The notes under the pieces were generated by a model. That model was not told where the DNA came from. It searched no databases and saw nothing but the letters and a program-made list of their open reading frames with translations. The position numbers were made by a program, and so were the translations under genes. From the NCBI RefSeq assembly GCF_018687575.1, contig NZ_CP061297.1, forward strand, positions 1,742,821 to 1,806,820: 64,000 nucleotides of DNA. The letters run 5' to 3'. Below, one piece after another: positions 39,940 to 52,755 of the stretch; position 1 is the first letter of the stretch, and every line of letters begins with the position of its first letter. Origin of the DNA: Polynucleobacter asymbioticus. Lineage in GTDB: Bacteria; Pseudomonadota; Gammaproteobacteria; Burkholderiales; Burkholderiaceae.

Positions 39940-40428
39940 TTAATCGCCAAACAACTTTTGACGAAGCTCACGACGCTCTTGTGCCTCGAGAGAAAGATTG
40001 GCTGTTGGGCGTGCAATTAAACGGTTCAAACCAATTGGCTCACCAGTTTCTTCACACCAACCGTAATCACCAGACTCAATACGAGCCAAAGCCTGCTCTA
40101 CTTTTTTCAACAGCTTGCGCTCACGATCGCGTGTGCGCAACTCAAGAGCGTGCTCTTCTTCAATCGTTGCACGATCCGCAGGATCAGGAACCAAAATGTT
40201 TTCACGTAAATGCTCTGTAGTTTCAGAAGCATTTTTCAAAATATCGTCTTTTAAGGTCAGAAGCTTTTGACGGAAAAAATCGAGCTGAGCTGCATTCATA
40301 TAGTCCTTTTCGGACATCTTGAGCAATTCAACCTCTGTTAAAGGAGCACCCTTAGCAACCTTTGCACTTGCTGCCTTAGAAGGCGCCTTTGCTGTAGCTG
40401 AAGATTTCGTTGGTGTTTTTACAGTCAT
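39940..40428 (-). CDS. dksA: RNA polymerase-binding transcription factor DksA, cysteine-depleted
   Basis: 162 aa. Acts with ppGpp in the RNA polymerase secondary channel. The coiled-coil tip DxxDxA is intact (PDPADRA, Asp82, Asp85, Ala87), followed by [22 protein letters not shown]. The globular domain keeps the DksA layout ([13 protein letters not shown]), but of the four zinc cysteines only Cys125 remains; the other positions are Thr128, Ser146 and Ala149. An Ala/Lys-rich N-terminal extension of about 28 residues precedes the coiled coil. It is the only DksA in this window and lies downstream of a COG0523 GTPase. Confidence 0.93.
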   Translation of the reverse strand: MTVKTPTKSSATAKAPSKAASAKVAKGAPLTEVELLKMSEKDYMNAAQLDFFRQKLLTLKDDILKNASETTEHLRENILVPDPADRATIEEEHALELRTRDRERKLLKKVEQALARIESGDYGWCEETGEPIGLNRLIARPTANLSLEAQERRELRQKLFGD

Positions 40429-40541
40429 TTCATTCTTTCCATGGATCTAAACCATTATTACTTCATTCTGCCAAACTTTTGCTGCGCTTTTGCCAATATT
40501 TATCAATATTGCCTGTGGCGGCGGATTGTACTTGATATTTC

Positions 40542-41603
40542 CTAGACCAAACAGCCCTCAAGCCCAGCCAGTAGGGTGTCTTTAGGCAAATCAATGCCAA
40601 TAAAGACCATGCGAGTTTGCTTGGGTTCGGTGCCCCATAAACCAGCCATATCGCTCCCCATCATCTGATGGACGCCCTGGAACACAACTTTTCGGTTACT
40701 ACCCTTCACATAAAGCACGCCTTTGTAGCGCAACATCTTCTCTCCAAAGACCTCCAAAATGCCTCCCAGGAAGTCCTCTAATTTTTTATGATCAAAGGGT
40801 TTATCACTACGAAAAACGAAGGATTGGATACGGTCTGTATGCCCAGCATGGCCATGATGATCATGACTATGGTCGTGCCCACAAGTGCTGTGATCATGGT
40901 GGTCATGGCTGTGATCGTGGCCACAATTAGCGTGATCATGATCATCTTGCCCCAAGAAGTGAGGATCAATGTCGAGCTTCGCATTCAAATTAAAGCCCTT
41001 GAGATCCAAAACAGCCTCCAAAGGAACTACCCCCTTAGAAATACCCTGAATTGGTGCGCGGGGATTCATGTGCATCAAACGATTACGTAAGGCATCCACT
41101 TCAGCAGGCGTTACTAAATCGGTCTTAGTGATGAAGATTTGATCAGCAAAGCCTACTTGACGCTGCGCTTCTTCATGCTCAGTCAGCTGTTGTGGGCCGT
41201 GCTTGGCATCCACAAGGGTGACCACCGCATCTAATACGTAATGATCTGCGACATCATCATCCATGAAGAATGTTTGCGCCACCGGGCCCGGATTGGCTAC
41301 ACCAGTAGTCTCAATGACAACGCGATCAAAGCTAATTTTTTTATCTTTGCGCTGTTCCCAGAGAGCGTTCAGCGCCTCAACTAAGTCACCGCGAATAGTG
41401 CAGCAAATACAACCATTGCTCATTTGCACAATATTCTCTTGATTGTCTTGAACCAAGATGTCGTTATCAATATTCTCTTCACCAAACTCGTTCTCAATCA
41501 CAGCTATTTTTTTGCCATGCTCAGCAGTCAGGATGTGTTTGAGCAAAGTGGTTTTGCCGCTACCTAAAAAGCCCGTGAGAATTGTTACCGGAATTAACGC
41601 CAT
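40542..41603 (-). CDS. COG0523 (CobW/YjiA/ZNG1-like) G3E GTPase with His-rich insert
   Basis: About 353 aa. P-loop GFLGSGKTTLLKH, family metal motif GCICC (CxCC), and TKTD guanine-binding motif. Between the GTPase and the C-terminal CobW_C domain lies a His/Asp-rich stretch at residues about 218-254 with a repeated CGHDHSHDHH unit, plausibly binding zinc. COG0523 proteins are metallochaperones, several zinc-regulated. The start is set at the second of two adjacent ATGs (41603), 6 nt after AGGA. Confidence 0.88.
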   Translation of the reverse strand: MALIPVTILTGFLGSGKTTLLKHILTAEHGKKIAVIENEFGEENIDNDILVQDNQENIVQMSNGCICCTIRGDLVEALNALWEQRKDKKISFDRVVIETTGVANPGPVAQTFFMDDDVADHYVLDAVVTLVDAKHGPQQLTEHEEAQRQVGFADQIFITKTDLVTPAEVDALRNRLMHMNPRAPIQGISKGVVPLEAVLDLKGFNLNAKLDIDPHFLGQDDHDHANCGHDHSHDHHDHSTCGHDHSHDHHGHAGHTDRIQSFVFRSDKPFDHKKLEDFLGGILEVFGEKMLRYKGVLYVKGSNRKVVFQGVHQMMGSDMAGLWGTEPKQTRMVFIGIDLPKDTLLAGLEGCLV

Positions 41604-41617
41604 CATTGATCCTATCA

Positions 41618-41648
41618 AAATCTATAAATAGATTTCCCAAATGGGAAA
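41618..41648. promoter_or_regulatory. Two abutting palindromes upstream of the COG0523 gene
   Basis: AAATCTAT-aa-ATAGATTT (41618-41635) is a perfect 18-nt palindrome 15 bp before the GTPase start. It runs into TTTCCC-aaat-GGGAAA (41633-41648). The first has the size, AT-richness and symmetry of a Fur/Zur-type operator but does not match a Zur consensus I can recall. The second could be a weak terminator of xerC or part of an operator. Confidence 0.45.
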
Positions 41649-41669
41649 CCTTCTATCTTACCGAGTTCC

Positions 41670-42671
41670 TCAGGCTTTGCCAGCCTTTGCGCGAGGATGG
41701 GCTTTATCGTATGCCTGCGCTAGGTGCTGGAAATCTAAAGAGGTATAAATCTGGGTGCTAGCAATGCTGGCATGCCCCAGCATCTCCTGCACTGCCCGTA
41801 AATCTTGGGACGATTGCAGGACATGGCTAGCGAAGCTATGGCGCATCATATGTGGGTGCACATGGGTTGGTAGACCGGCTCTCATTGCCAAAGTTCGCAG
41901 GCGTGCCTGCACCGTCCGAGGGGATAAACGCGCACCCGTAGCGGAGATAAATAAAGCTATCGATACATCCGCTTGCTCTAGTTGATCACGGATCGTACGC
42001 CAGACTTTGAGAGATTGCATTGCAGGTCCGCCAATTGGGACTGAGCGGCGCTTGCCACCCTTACCCAAAACCGTTACTTCTGCTGCATCCCAATCCAACC
42101 AGCCAGCAGATTCATGTTGACGATCTTTGCTTTGCATCACATCAATGCCCAGCAACTCTGATAGTCGTAAACCAGAGGAATACAGCAAATCAATGATTGC
42201 TGCGTCACGTATCGTCTCTAAATCCTTTTTTTCTTCAGCCTCTTTTAGGGCTTGATTTACTAAAGAGAGTGCCTGTTCAACCGAAAGTGCTTTAGGTAAA
42301 GACTTCAAACGTTTAGGAGCTTTCACATCATCGACTGGATTAGCTACTAGGTTTGCAGTCACCCTGCCTGCTTGGGCATCGCGACGCGCGTCTTTCTCGG
42401 TTAACCAGTCATACCAACCGCGCCATGCAGACAGCGCTCTTGCAATCGTACGAGATGATTTTCCCTTCGCATGCAAACGGCCTGCCCAGCGACGCACATG
42501 AGCATTTGTTACCTTTAGCAAGTCAACGGCATCATCCGTTGCCAGTGCTTGCAACTCACCCAGATCCATGCGATACGCTTTGAGCGTATGAGGTGAGAGC
42601 TGCCTCAATACATGCAGCTCGTGCAAATACTCCTGCACCAAGGGATGAAGATCAGCTGGTGCTTGGCTCAT
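41670..42671 (-). CDS. xerC: Tyrosine recombinase XerC
   Basis: 333 aa. Site-specific recombinase that resolves chromosome dimers at dif with XerD. N-terminal SAM-like core-binding domain (HVLRQLSPHTLKAYRMDL), then catalytic SSGLRLSELLG (Arg), GKGGKRRSVPIG (Lys), HPHMMRHSFASH (His-x-x-Arg), LGHASI (His) and the nucleophile in QIYTSLD. Placement behind DUF484 is the usual chromosomal context, not a mobile integron or phage. It overlaps the DUF484 gene by 20 bp. Confidence 0.94.
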   Translation of the reverse strand: MSQAPADLHPLVQEYLHELHVLRQLSPHTLKAYRMDLGELQALATDDAVDLLKVTNAHVRRWAGRLHAKGKSSRTIARALSAWRGWYDWLTEKDARRDAQAGRVTANLVANPVDDVKAPKRLKSLPKALSVEQALSLVNQALKEAEEKKDLETIRDAAIIDLLYSSGLRLSELLGIDVMQSKDRQHESAGWLDWDAAEVTVLGKGGKRRSVPIGGPAMQSLKVWRTIRDQLEQADVSIALFISATGARLSPRTVQARLRTLAMRAGLPTHVHPHMMRHSFASHVLQSSQDLRAVQEMLGHASIASTQIYTSLDFQHLAQAYDKAHPRAKAGKA

Positions 42672-43326
42672 AAGCCTGGATACGATCCAAAGCTGCAGCA
42701 GTCAGTTCAGCAATCTGACGTAAATAGAATGCGCCCATGTCGGCGGTAAAGCGCGACTCGTCTTTACTTGCCAGCAAAAGGACGGCTGGCGATTGCACCA
42801 CGCCAATACTCTTACCTAATGGCAAACCAATCGCCACCATACTTTGCCACTCAGGATCAATGCTTACCTGCGTTGCCAGCAGATCCACACTTGCAGCTGC
42901 CAGCTCCTTAGCGGAACCACATAACGGCGTATCAATCCAGGGGCCAAATGCTGTATTGGGCGACAAGAGTTGTGCGGACTCCACTTCAAATACTTCTGCT
43001 AAGCCTGTAGTCACTGCAGACTCTACGTCTGCTTTTGTGTTTGCAACCATCAAACGTAATAACCAAGCCACCAAACTCTGTTGAGTCTTGTCATTACGAC
43101 TACCGAAATGCAGCATCTCACTCAAGCGACGATTGAGCTCTTGATTCTGTGTACGCAACAGAGTCATCTGGCGCTCTTGCAAGGAGATCGCGCGATCTTC
43201 ATGAGGATGCTTCAAGCGAATTTCATTTAAGAGATTGGCATAGCGCTCAAAGAAACCGGGGGTTGCACGCAACCACTCCGCTACCAATTCTTCTTGCTCA
43301 GCTTGCTTAGGATCGATCGCGCTCAT
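42652..43326 (-). CDS. DUF484 family protein
   Basis: 224-aa GAF-like protein of the DUF484 family, recognised by LRATPGFFERYANLLNEIRLKHP and the ERQMTLLRTQNQELNRRL coiled coil near the N-terminus. Commonly found directly before xerC in proteobacteria, as here. Function unknown. Confidence 0.88.
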   Translation of the reverse strand: MSAIDPKQAEQEELVAEWLRATPGFFERYANLLNEIRLKHPHEDRAISLQERQMTLLRTQNQELNRRLSEMLHFGSRNDKTQQSLVAWLLRLMVANTKADVESAVTTGLAEVFEVESAQLLSPNTAFGPWIDTPLCGSAKELAAASVDLLATQVSIDPEWQSMVAIGLPLGKSIGVVQSPAVLLLASKDESRFTADMGAFYLRQIAELTAAALDRIQAYEPSTS

Positions 43327-43360
43327 CTATGTCTTTCTCGCTTATTTTTTATTTAACTAT

Positions 43361-44829
43361 TTAGCTCAGCTTCTTACGCAGCAACTCATTTACTTGGCCT
43401 GGATTGGCTTTACCTTGCGAAGCTTTCATGATCTGGCCCACCAAAGCATTAAATGCTTTTTCTTTACCAGAACGGAACTCTTCTACCGACTTCTCGTTAG
43501 CTGCCAATACCTTATCGATCAGGGCTTCAAGCTCACCACTATCGCTAATCTGCTTCAAACCCTTAGCGTCAATCACTTGATCAACAGTACTAATAGCCTT
43601 ACCTGCGATGGCCTCTTCCCACAGAATTGCAAAGATGTCTTTTGCAATCTTGTTAGAAATAGTGCCATCTGCAACGCGGGTTAATAACGGCGCCAAATGC
43701 TCCGCTTTCAAGGGTGCAGCTGAAGTAGCAATACCGGCACGATTCAGTGATGAAGCAAACTCACCTGCAATCAAATTAGCCGCAGCCTTTGCCAGAGGCT
43801 TACCAACAATCGCAAGCAGCTCTTCAAATACCTTGGCAGTATCGCGATCTTGTGTAAGCAATTGTGTGTCGTAGGCGCTCAAGCCAAATTCACTTTGCCA
43901 TTGCTCTCGTAGCTGTGCTGGTAATGCCGGCATCTTGCTGCGTACATCAGCAATCCATGCGTCATCAATCACCACCGGCAATAGATCAGGATCCGGGAAA
44001 TAGCGATAGTCATTAGCATCCTCTTTACTGCGCATGCTCCGGGTTTCTTGACGATCAGGATCGTATAAACGGGTTTCTTGTACGACTGTGCCGCCATCTT
44101 CTATTAATTCAATTTGACGACGCACTTCATATTGAATCGCTTCTTCTAAGAAGCGGAAGGAATTCAAGTTCTTAATTTCGCAACGAGTGCCAAATTCTTT
44201 TTGGCCTACAGGTCGAACAGATACGTTGGCATCGCAACGGAAAGAGCCTTCTTGCATATTGCCATCACACACCCCAAGCCAAACTACTAAGGTATGAAGT
44301 GCTTTGGCATAAGCCACCGCTTCAGCTGCGCTGCGCATCACTGGCTCAGTCACAATTTCTAGCAATGGTGTGCCGGCACGATTTAAATCGATGCCACTAG
44401 ATGCTTCGCCGTGCGGCCCCAAGAAGCCTTCTTCGTGAACCGACTTACCTGCGTCCTCTTCCATGTGGGCGCGCGTGAGCTCAACTACTTTGACTTGATC
44501 GCCGACTAAGATTTCAAGATGACCGCCCACAACTACAGGTAGATCCATCTGGCTAATCTGGTAGCCCTTTGGTAGGTCGGGATAGAAGTAATTCTTACGC
44601 GCAAAAATACTTGCAGGCGAAATCTTGGCATTCACTGCCAGACCAAAACGAATGGCATGCTCAACTGCTTGGCGGTTCAGCACAGGCAAAACCCCTGGCA
44701 ACGCTAAGTCAACAGCACAGGCTTGTGTATTGGGGCCTGCACCAAAACGCGTACTCGCACCACTAAAAATTTTGGATTGCGTCTGTAACTGCGCGTGAGT
44801 CTCTAGACCAATAACGATTTCCCACTGCA

Positions 44830-44833
<4 letters not shown>
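43361..44833 (-). CDS. gatB: Asp-tRNA(Asn)/Glu-tRNA(Gln) amidotransferase subunit B
   Basis: 490 aa. Kinase/tRNA-binding subunit that activates mischarged Glu- or Asp-tRNA for amidation. Starts [35 protein letters not shown] and the [12 protein letters not shown] motif follow; C-terminal YqeY-like helical tail to residue 490. Overlaps gatA by 4 bp. Confidence 0.97.
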
Positions 44834-47743
<2,910 letters not shown>

Positions 47744-47767
47744 TTGACTTAAGCGTCGATTAGGGAA

Positions 47768-48697
47768 TTGCAACATAGCGCTCCTCCTCTTTTCAGACAA
47801 GGCGTTCCAGCTTTAGTCAAACTGATTGTCTGTCTATCGATCAGCATCGCATTGATGTTGATCGATTTTCGTTTTAAAGCACTTGATCCGATTCGCAATA
47901 ACGTCAATTGGTTATTGCGTCCTTTAGAGTATGTGATGATGATGCCGCGCAATGCATACGATGCCAGCTCTGAATATTTCACAACACGCGGAACGCTTGA
48001 TAAAGAAAATCAAGAAATGAAAGTGCGTCAAGCAGAGCTTTCTTTGCTTGCAAATCAATCTGAGTTTCTGCTTCTAGAAAACCAAAATCTCCGTCAGTTG
48101 ATGGACTTGCAAAAGCAGGTGCCTTTCAAAACATTACCAGTCGAAATTTTATTTAATCCACCCAATCCAATTTCTCAACGCATTGTGATTAACCGTGGGA
48201 GCGATGATGGCCTTAAGCTGGGCAATCCCATTGCGAATGATTCAGGCATCTTGGGCCAAGTGGTGCGTATTTATGATCGCTCTGCAGAAGTATCGCTACT
48301 AGAAGATCGTGACTTTGCAGTACCAGTTCAAGTTGCACGCAACGGCTTAAGGGCCGCTGTTTTTGGCGCAGGTCGCGGCAATCCACTTGAGCTTCGCTAC
48401 CTTCCCGTGGCCAGCGATTTAGAAGTGGGCGATGTATTGATTACCTCTGGTATCGATGGCATCTACCCTCCTGGGTTTGCGGTAGCCGTAATTAGTCGCA
48501 TTGAACGCAATGCAGATAAAAACTCATCAAACGTTTTTTGTGAGCCAGTTGCGCCAGTCAATCGCTATCGCCAGGCCTTAGCCCTGCTTTACGATCCGCA
48601 ATGGGATGCCAAAGCATCTGCCGCAAGTAGTAAGCCTGGCGCACCACTGACTAATACTCCAGGTCGTCGCCAAACTCGTGCGCGAGGAATGCAATGA
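47768..48697 (+). CDS. mreC: Rod shape-determining protein MreC
   Basis: 309 aa. One N-terminal membrane helix (LIVCLSISIALMLIDF), a coiled coil, then the periplasmic beta domains with RIVINRGSDDGLKLGNPIAN and GDVLITSGIDGIYPPGF. A short Pro/Ala tail follows. TTG start at 47768 just after TAGGGA; no ATG lies before the membrane helix. Ends 4 bp inside mreD. Confidence 0.94.
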   Translation: MQHSAPPLFRQGVPALVKLIVCLSISIALMLIDFRFKALDPIRNNVNWLLRPLEYVMMMPRNAYDASSEYFTTRGTLDKENQEMKVRQAELSLLANQSEFLLLENQNLRQLMDLQKQVPFKTLPVEILFNPPNPISQRIVINRGSDDGLKLGNPIANDSGILGQVVRIYDRSAEVSLLEDRDFAVPVQVARNGLRAAVFGAGRGNPLELRYLPVASDLEVGDVLITSGIDGIYPPGFAVAVISRIERNADKNSSNVFCEPVAPVNRYRQALALLYDPQWDAKASAASSKPGAPLTNTPGRRQTRARGMQ

Positions 48698-49218
48698 TCG
48701 ACTTTCAAAGCGGCTATATCCTGCGCCCGGTCAGTCCGGTCTTTATTTACTTCAGTCTGTTTTGTGCGCTACTACTCAACCTGTTGCCTATTGGAAATTA
48801 CGGCTGGGTTCCTGACTGGCTCATTATTTGCATCGTGTTCTGGAATATTCACCAGCATCGCTATGTTGGCGTCATCATTGCATTCATTCTTGGTATGCTG
48901 ATGGACGTCCACAACTCTGACTTATTGGGCCTTCACGCATTTAGCTACTCATTAGTGGCATATATCGCCATCTCTTGGCATCGCCGCATCATTGCCTTGA
49001 CAGTTTTAACGCAAGCCCTGCATTTACTACCCATCTTCTTATTAGTTTCCTTATTTCCAGTGCTGGCTCATTGGCTATTAAGTGGTGAGATTTATTGGTG
49101 GGCTTTAACTGGTGCTATTCAGGCTCTAATTGAGGCATTACTGTGGCCTTTAGCAACGCGCATCTTGTTGTCACCTCAACGTCGTCCTATTGACGTTGAT
49201 CACAACCGTCCAATTTAA
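48694..49218 (+). CDS. mreD: Rod shape-determining protein MreD
   Basis: 174-aa membrane protein with five or six hydrophobic segments; GMLMDVHNSDLLGLHAFSYSLVAY is the recognisable core of the family. Links MreC to PBP2 and RodA in the elongasome. Overlaps mreC by 4 bp and ends 8 bp before mrdA. Confidence 0.92.
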   Translation: MIDFQSGYILRPVSPVFIYFSLFCALLLNLLPIGNYGWVPDWLIICIVFWNIHQHRYVGVIIAFILGMLMDVHNSDLLGLHAFSYSLVAYIAISWHRRIIALTVLTQALHLLPIFLLVSLFPVLAHWLLSGEIYWWALTGAIQALIEALLWPLATRILLSPQRRPIDVDHNRPI

Positions 49219-49226
49219 GTAGCGCC

Positions 49227-51134
49227 ATGGTTTCGTTTAAAAAACCAGACCTCGACTCCTTTCAAGAGCGCATACATATTGCGACCCTGTTTGTCACTTT
49301 CTGCTTCCTATTGCTCATCACCCGTCTAGTGTGGCTGCAAATGGTGAGTCATGGCAAATATGCCCTGCTCGCAGAAAATAATCGTATTGCCCTAGTTCCA
49401 GCACCTGCGAATCGCGGTCTTCTCATAGATCGCAATGGCATTGTGATTGGCAGAAACTATTCGGCGTTGACCTTGGATGTGAATGCAGCAGAGGTTAAGG
49501 GAAACGTAGATGAGCTGATTGATGAGCTATCCCAAATCGTATTAATTTCTCCGCGGGACCGCCGCAATTTCAAGCGCTCCCTAGAAGATTCTCGAAAAAT
49601 GGGCACTTTTCCACTCAGATCCATGCTTACCGAGGCTGAAACTGCCCGATTTATGGCCAATCGCTATCGCTTCCCCGGGGTAGAGATCCGCGCCCGCAGC
49701 TTCCGAGAGTACCCCTACAACGAGCTAGCCTCCCATTTAATTGGCTACATTGGGCGCGTTTCTCAAAGAGATAAAGAGAAAATGCAGGCCGAAATTGAGA
49801 ACTCCAAAGCAGACGATCCCGATGCTCTGCAGGCCTCTTTTTTGCCAGGCATTCAATACGTTGGCAAGATTGGTCTAGAGCAAAGTTACGAAACAGTTCT
49901 TCGTGGCGTGCCAGGATATGACCAAGTAGAAATTACTGCAGGCGGCAAACCAGTGCGCACACTTTCTAGCTCGCCTTCAATCCCCGGAAAAAATGTGGTG
50001 CTGTCAGTTGATATCAAACTGCAATATTTAGTAGAACAACTTTATGGAAATTTCCGTGGCGCATTTGTTGCGATTGAACCTGAGACTGGGGACATCTTGG
50101 CATTTGTATCCAAGCCCAATTTTAATCCCAATGATTTTGTTGAAGGCATTGATTCGGTAACGTGGAAAGAGTTGAATGAATCACCTCAAAAGCCACTCTA
50201 TAACCGCCCCCTCAAAGGAATCTATCCTCCAGGATCAACCTATAAACCATTCATGGCACTGGCTGCTTTAGAAACCAAAAAGCGTACACCATCACAATCT
50301 ATTTCCGATCCAGGTTATTTTGATTTCGGCAATCACACCTTCCGCGATGATAAAAAAGGTGGGCACGGTATTGTCGATATGCAAAAGTCAATTGTCGAAT
50401 CTTGCGACACTTACTACTACCTACTTGCGCGCGACATGGGCGTGAATATGATGCACGACTTCATGAAGCCATTTGGTTTTGGGCAAATCACTGGCATCGA
50501 TTTACAAGGCGAATCCAAAGGCGTACTGCCATCCACTGAGTGGAAGAAAAATACCTTCAAAAAACCAGAGCAGCAAAAGTGGTATGAAGGTGAAACTATT
50601 TCTCTTGGAATTGGACAGGGTTACAACGCATTCACTATTTTGCAGTTAGCCCATGGAATGGCGAATTTGGCAAACAATGGCATTGTGATGAAGCCGCACT
50701 TGGTGAAAGCCATTGAGGATCCATTTACGAGAAATCGTACTCTTACAACTCCGAAAGAAAGCTATCGCATTGATCTTGCCCCGGAGAATATTGAGGTGAT
50801 TAAAAAGGCAATGCTTGAAGTGAACATCTCCGGAACATCTGCATCCGTATTTAAAGGTGCTGGATATCAAGCGGGCGGTAAAACAGGAACGGCTCAAGTC
50901 TTTAGCTTAAATTCAAAAGAGTACAACCATGGATCAACCGCAGAATTTTTAAGAGATCATGCTTTATATGTTGCGTTTGCTCCCATAGATAAGCCAACTA
51001 TTGTGATTGCTTTAGTTGTAGAGAATGCAGGATTCGGAGCACAGCATGCTGCGCCGATTGCACGTAAAGCACTTGATTTTTATCTTGAAGGTAAATGGCC
51101 CAAGGAGATTCCTGAATGGAAAAGAGCGCCATAG
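49227..51134 (+). CDS. mrdA: Penicillin-binding protein 2 (elongation transpeptidase)
   Basis: 635 aa. One N-terminal membrane helix (ATLFVTFCFLLLITRLVWL), a dimerisation/pedestal domain and the transpeptidase domain with SxxK in PGSTYKPF, SxN-type ESCDTYY and KTGT in GGKTGTAQ. Its last 19 bp overlap rodA, the partner glycosyltransferase. Confidence 0.96.
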   Translation: MVSFKKPDLDSFQERIHIATLFVTFCFLLLITRLVWLQMVSHGKYALLAENNRIALVPAPANRGLLIDRNGIVIGRNYSALTLDVNAAEVKGNVDELIDELSQIVLISPRDRRNFKRSLEDSRKMGTFPLRSMLTEAETARFMANRYRFPGVEIRARSFREYPYNELASHLIGYIGRVSQRDKEKMQAEIENSKADDPDALQASFLPGIQYVGKIGLEQSYETVLRGVPGYDQVEITAGGKPVRTLSSSPSIPGKNVVLSVDIKLQYLVEQLYGNFRGAFVAIEPETGDILAFVSKPNFNPNDFVEGIDSVTWKELNESPQKPLYNRPLKGIYPPGSTYKPFMALAALETKKRTPSQSISDPGYFDFGNHTFRDDKKGGHGIVDMQKSIVESCDTYYYLLARDMGVNMMHDFMKPFGFGQITGIDLQGESKGVLPSTEWKKNTFKKPEQQKWYEGETISLGIGQGYNAFTILQLAHGMANLANNGIVMKPHLVKAIEDPFTRNRTLTTPKESYRIDLAPENIEVIKKAMLEVNISGTSASVFKGAGYQAGGKTGTAQVFSLNSKEYNHGSTAEFLRDHALYVAFAPIDKPTIVIALVVENAGFGAQHAAPIARKALDFYLEGKWPKEIPEWKRAP

Positions 51135-52267
51135 GAAAAGCGAAAAAAATATTTCTGAGTATTTTTAGCGGGCTTGATCGCCAGCTAGGCCTTATTTTAC
51201 TTGGCTTAGCGGGAATTGGATTTATCATATTTTTATCTGCAAGTCAGAATACGCCTGTTCGTTTTGAAGATGAACTGCGTAACCTTGCTCTTTCATTTGC
51301 AGTGATGTGGGTCGTTTCACGTATTCCACCAAAATGGTTGGAGATGGCTGCAGTCTGGATTTATGGAATTGGGGTTGCACTACTCATTGCTGTTGCTGTG
51401 TTTGGATTGATTAAAAAAGGTGCGAGGCGTTGGCTTAACATTGGTTTTGTAATTCAGCCTTCCGAGATCATGAAAATTGCAATGCCACTCATGCTGGCCT
51501 GGTATTTTCAGAAGCGTGAAGGTATACAAAAATCTTGGGACTATGGAGTAGCAGCAATCATTCTTGCGATTCCGGTATTCCTGATTGCGCGTCAGCCCGA
51601 CCTAGGCACAGCGCTCTTAGTTTTCGCTGCGGGTATGTATGTGATTATTTTGGCGGGACTCCCATGGAAATGGATTCTGCCATTTATTGGCCTCGGTGCT
51701 TTTGGCATTATCTTGATTATTATTTTTGGCAGCACTATTTGCGCACATGATGTTGTTTGGCCCTTCGTTCATAACTACCAAAAACATCGCGTCTGTACTT
51801 TGCTTGATCCCAGTAGCGACCCTCTTGGTAAAGGCTTTCATACTATTCAATCCATGATTGCAATTGGCTCTGGTGGATTTTTTGGTAAAGGTTGGTTTCA
51901 GGGTACGCAAGCGCATCTGGAATTTATTCCAGAAAAGCATACCGACTTCGTCTTTGCTGTTTTCTCTGAAGAATTTGGTTTGCTAGGCAACCTCGTCTTA
52001 CTTGCTCTATTCTTTGCGCTGGTTAAAAGAGGTCTAGCCATCTCCGCTAGCGCACCTAATCTTTTTACCCGCTTACTTGGCGCATCAGTGACGATGATTT
52101 TCTTTACCTACGCCTTTGTCAACATTGGCATGGTCAGTGGCCTATTACCAGTTGTGGGCGTTCCATTACCTTTTATTAGCTATGGAGGCACCGCTCTAGT
52201 CACACTGGGTTTTGGTGCTGGAATTTTGATGAGCATCCATCGTCATCGACGTCTAGTGCAGAGTTAG
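51116..52267 (+). CDS. rodA: Peptidoglycan glycosyltransferase RodA
   Basis: 383-aa SEDS polymerase with about ten membrane helices. The QPSEIMKIAMPLMLAWYF segment, ARQPDLGTALLV, IQSMIAIGSGGFFGKG, EKHTDFVFAVFSEEFGLLG and the final PFISYGGTALV are SEDS landmarks; QPDLGT contains the catalytic Asp. Works with PBP2 encoded just before it. Confidence 0.96.
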   Translation: MEKSAIGKAKKIFLSIFSGLDRQLGLILLGLAGIGFIIFLSASQNTPVRFEDELRNLALSFAVMWVVSRIPPKWLEMAAVWIYGIGVALLIAVAVFGLIKKGARRWLNIGFVIQPSEIMKIAMPLMLAWYFQKREGIQKSWDYGVAAIILAIPVFLIARQPDLGTALLVFAAGMYVIILAGLPWKWILPFIGLGAFGIILIIIFGSTICAHDVVWPFVHNYQKHRVCTLLDPSSDPLGKGFHTIQSMIAIGSGGFFGKGWFQGTQAHLEFIPEKHTDFVFAVFSEEFGLLGNLVLLALFFALVKRGLAISASAPNLFTRLLGASVTMIFFTYAFVNIGMVSGLLPVVGVPLPFISYGGTALVTLGFGAGILMSIHRHRRLVQS

Positions 52268-52315
52268 AAATTTGGCAGCGGCATTCGCAAGCCTGCTGCC
52301 TAAATAGTGAAAATA

Positions 52316-52341
52316 AAAAAGCCCGGCATGCCGGGCTTTTT
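52316..52341. terminator. Strong bidirectional terminator between rodA and hupB
   Basis: AAAAAGCCCGGCATGCCGGGCTTTTT is split as AAAAA, the perfect GC palindrome GCCCGGCATGCCGGGC, and TTTTT. Works in both directions between convergent genes. Confidence 0.92.
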
Positions 52342-52358
52342 CATCAACAATGCAAGAA

Positions 52359-52643
52359 TTACTTCTTACGCTTGTTAACTGAATCTTTAAATGCCTTACC
52401 AGCAGAAAACTTAACAGTTTTAGCAGCAGCAATTTTGAGTGGCTCGCCAGTTTTTGGGTTACGGCCCATACGTGCAGCGCGCTTACCAGAAGCAAAAGTA
52501 CCGAAACCGATCAGTTGTACTGAGTCGCCTTTAGTAACAGCTTTAATGATTTGCTCAATAGCAGAATTCAATGCAAATTCAGCTTTGGCTTTTGAGATCT
52601 CAGCGTCGTCAGCAATCGCTGCGATTAGTTCTGCTTTGTTCAA
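52359..52643 (-). CDS. hupB: HU family DNA-binding protein
   Basis: 94-aa nucleoid protein. [45 protein letters not shown] (beta-arm with the RNPxTG tip) and [13 protein letters not shown] are diagnostic of HU. Slightly longer than E. coli HU through the KRKK tail. AAGGAGC precedes the start. Confidence 0.96.
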   Translation of the reverse strand: MNKAELIAAIADDAEISKAKAEFALNSAIEQIIKAVTKGDSVQLIGFGTFASGKRAARMGRNPKTGEPLKIAAAKTVKFSAGKAFKDSVNKRKK

Positions 52644-52755
52644 GTGAAGCTCCTTATAGATATTGATATCAGCGCACCTTGCGCTTACATGATTTTAACC
52701 ACAAAAAATTACAAAAATAAAGCTGCATCACAGCAAATTTTTTTATAACTACTTT

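Noticed and set aside
40839..40960. Tandem repeat in DNA
   Set aside because: The repetition is explained by the CGHDHSHDHH repeats in the protein and is not a CRISPR or intergenic repeat.
40788..41090. Open frames in other phases over the COG0523 gene, rich in Ile/Met/Val/Thr
   Set aside because: They are by-products of the repetitive His/Asp codons of the metal-binding insert read in the wrong frame or strand.
41670..42671. Tyrosine recombinase as sign of a mobile element
   Set aside because: It follows DUF484 in the standard chromosomal xerC arrangement, with no attachment repeats or phage genes around.
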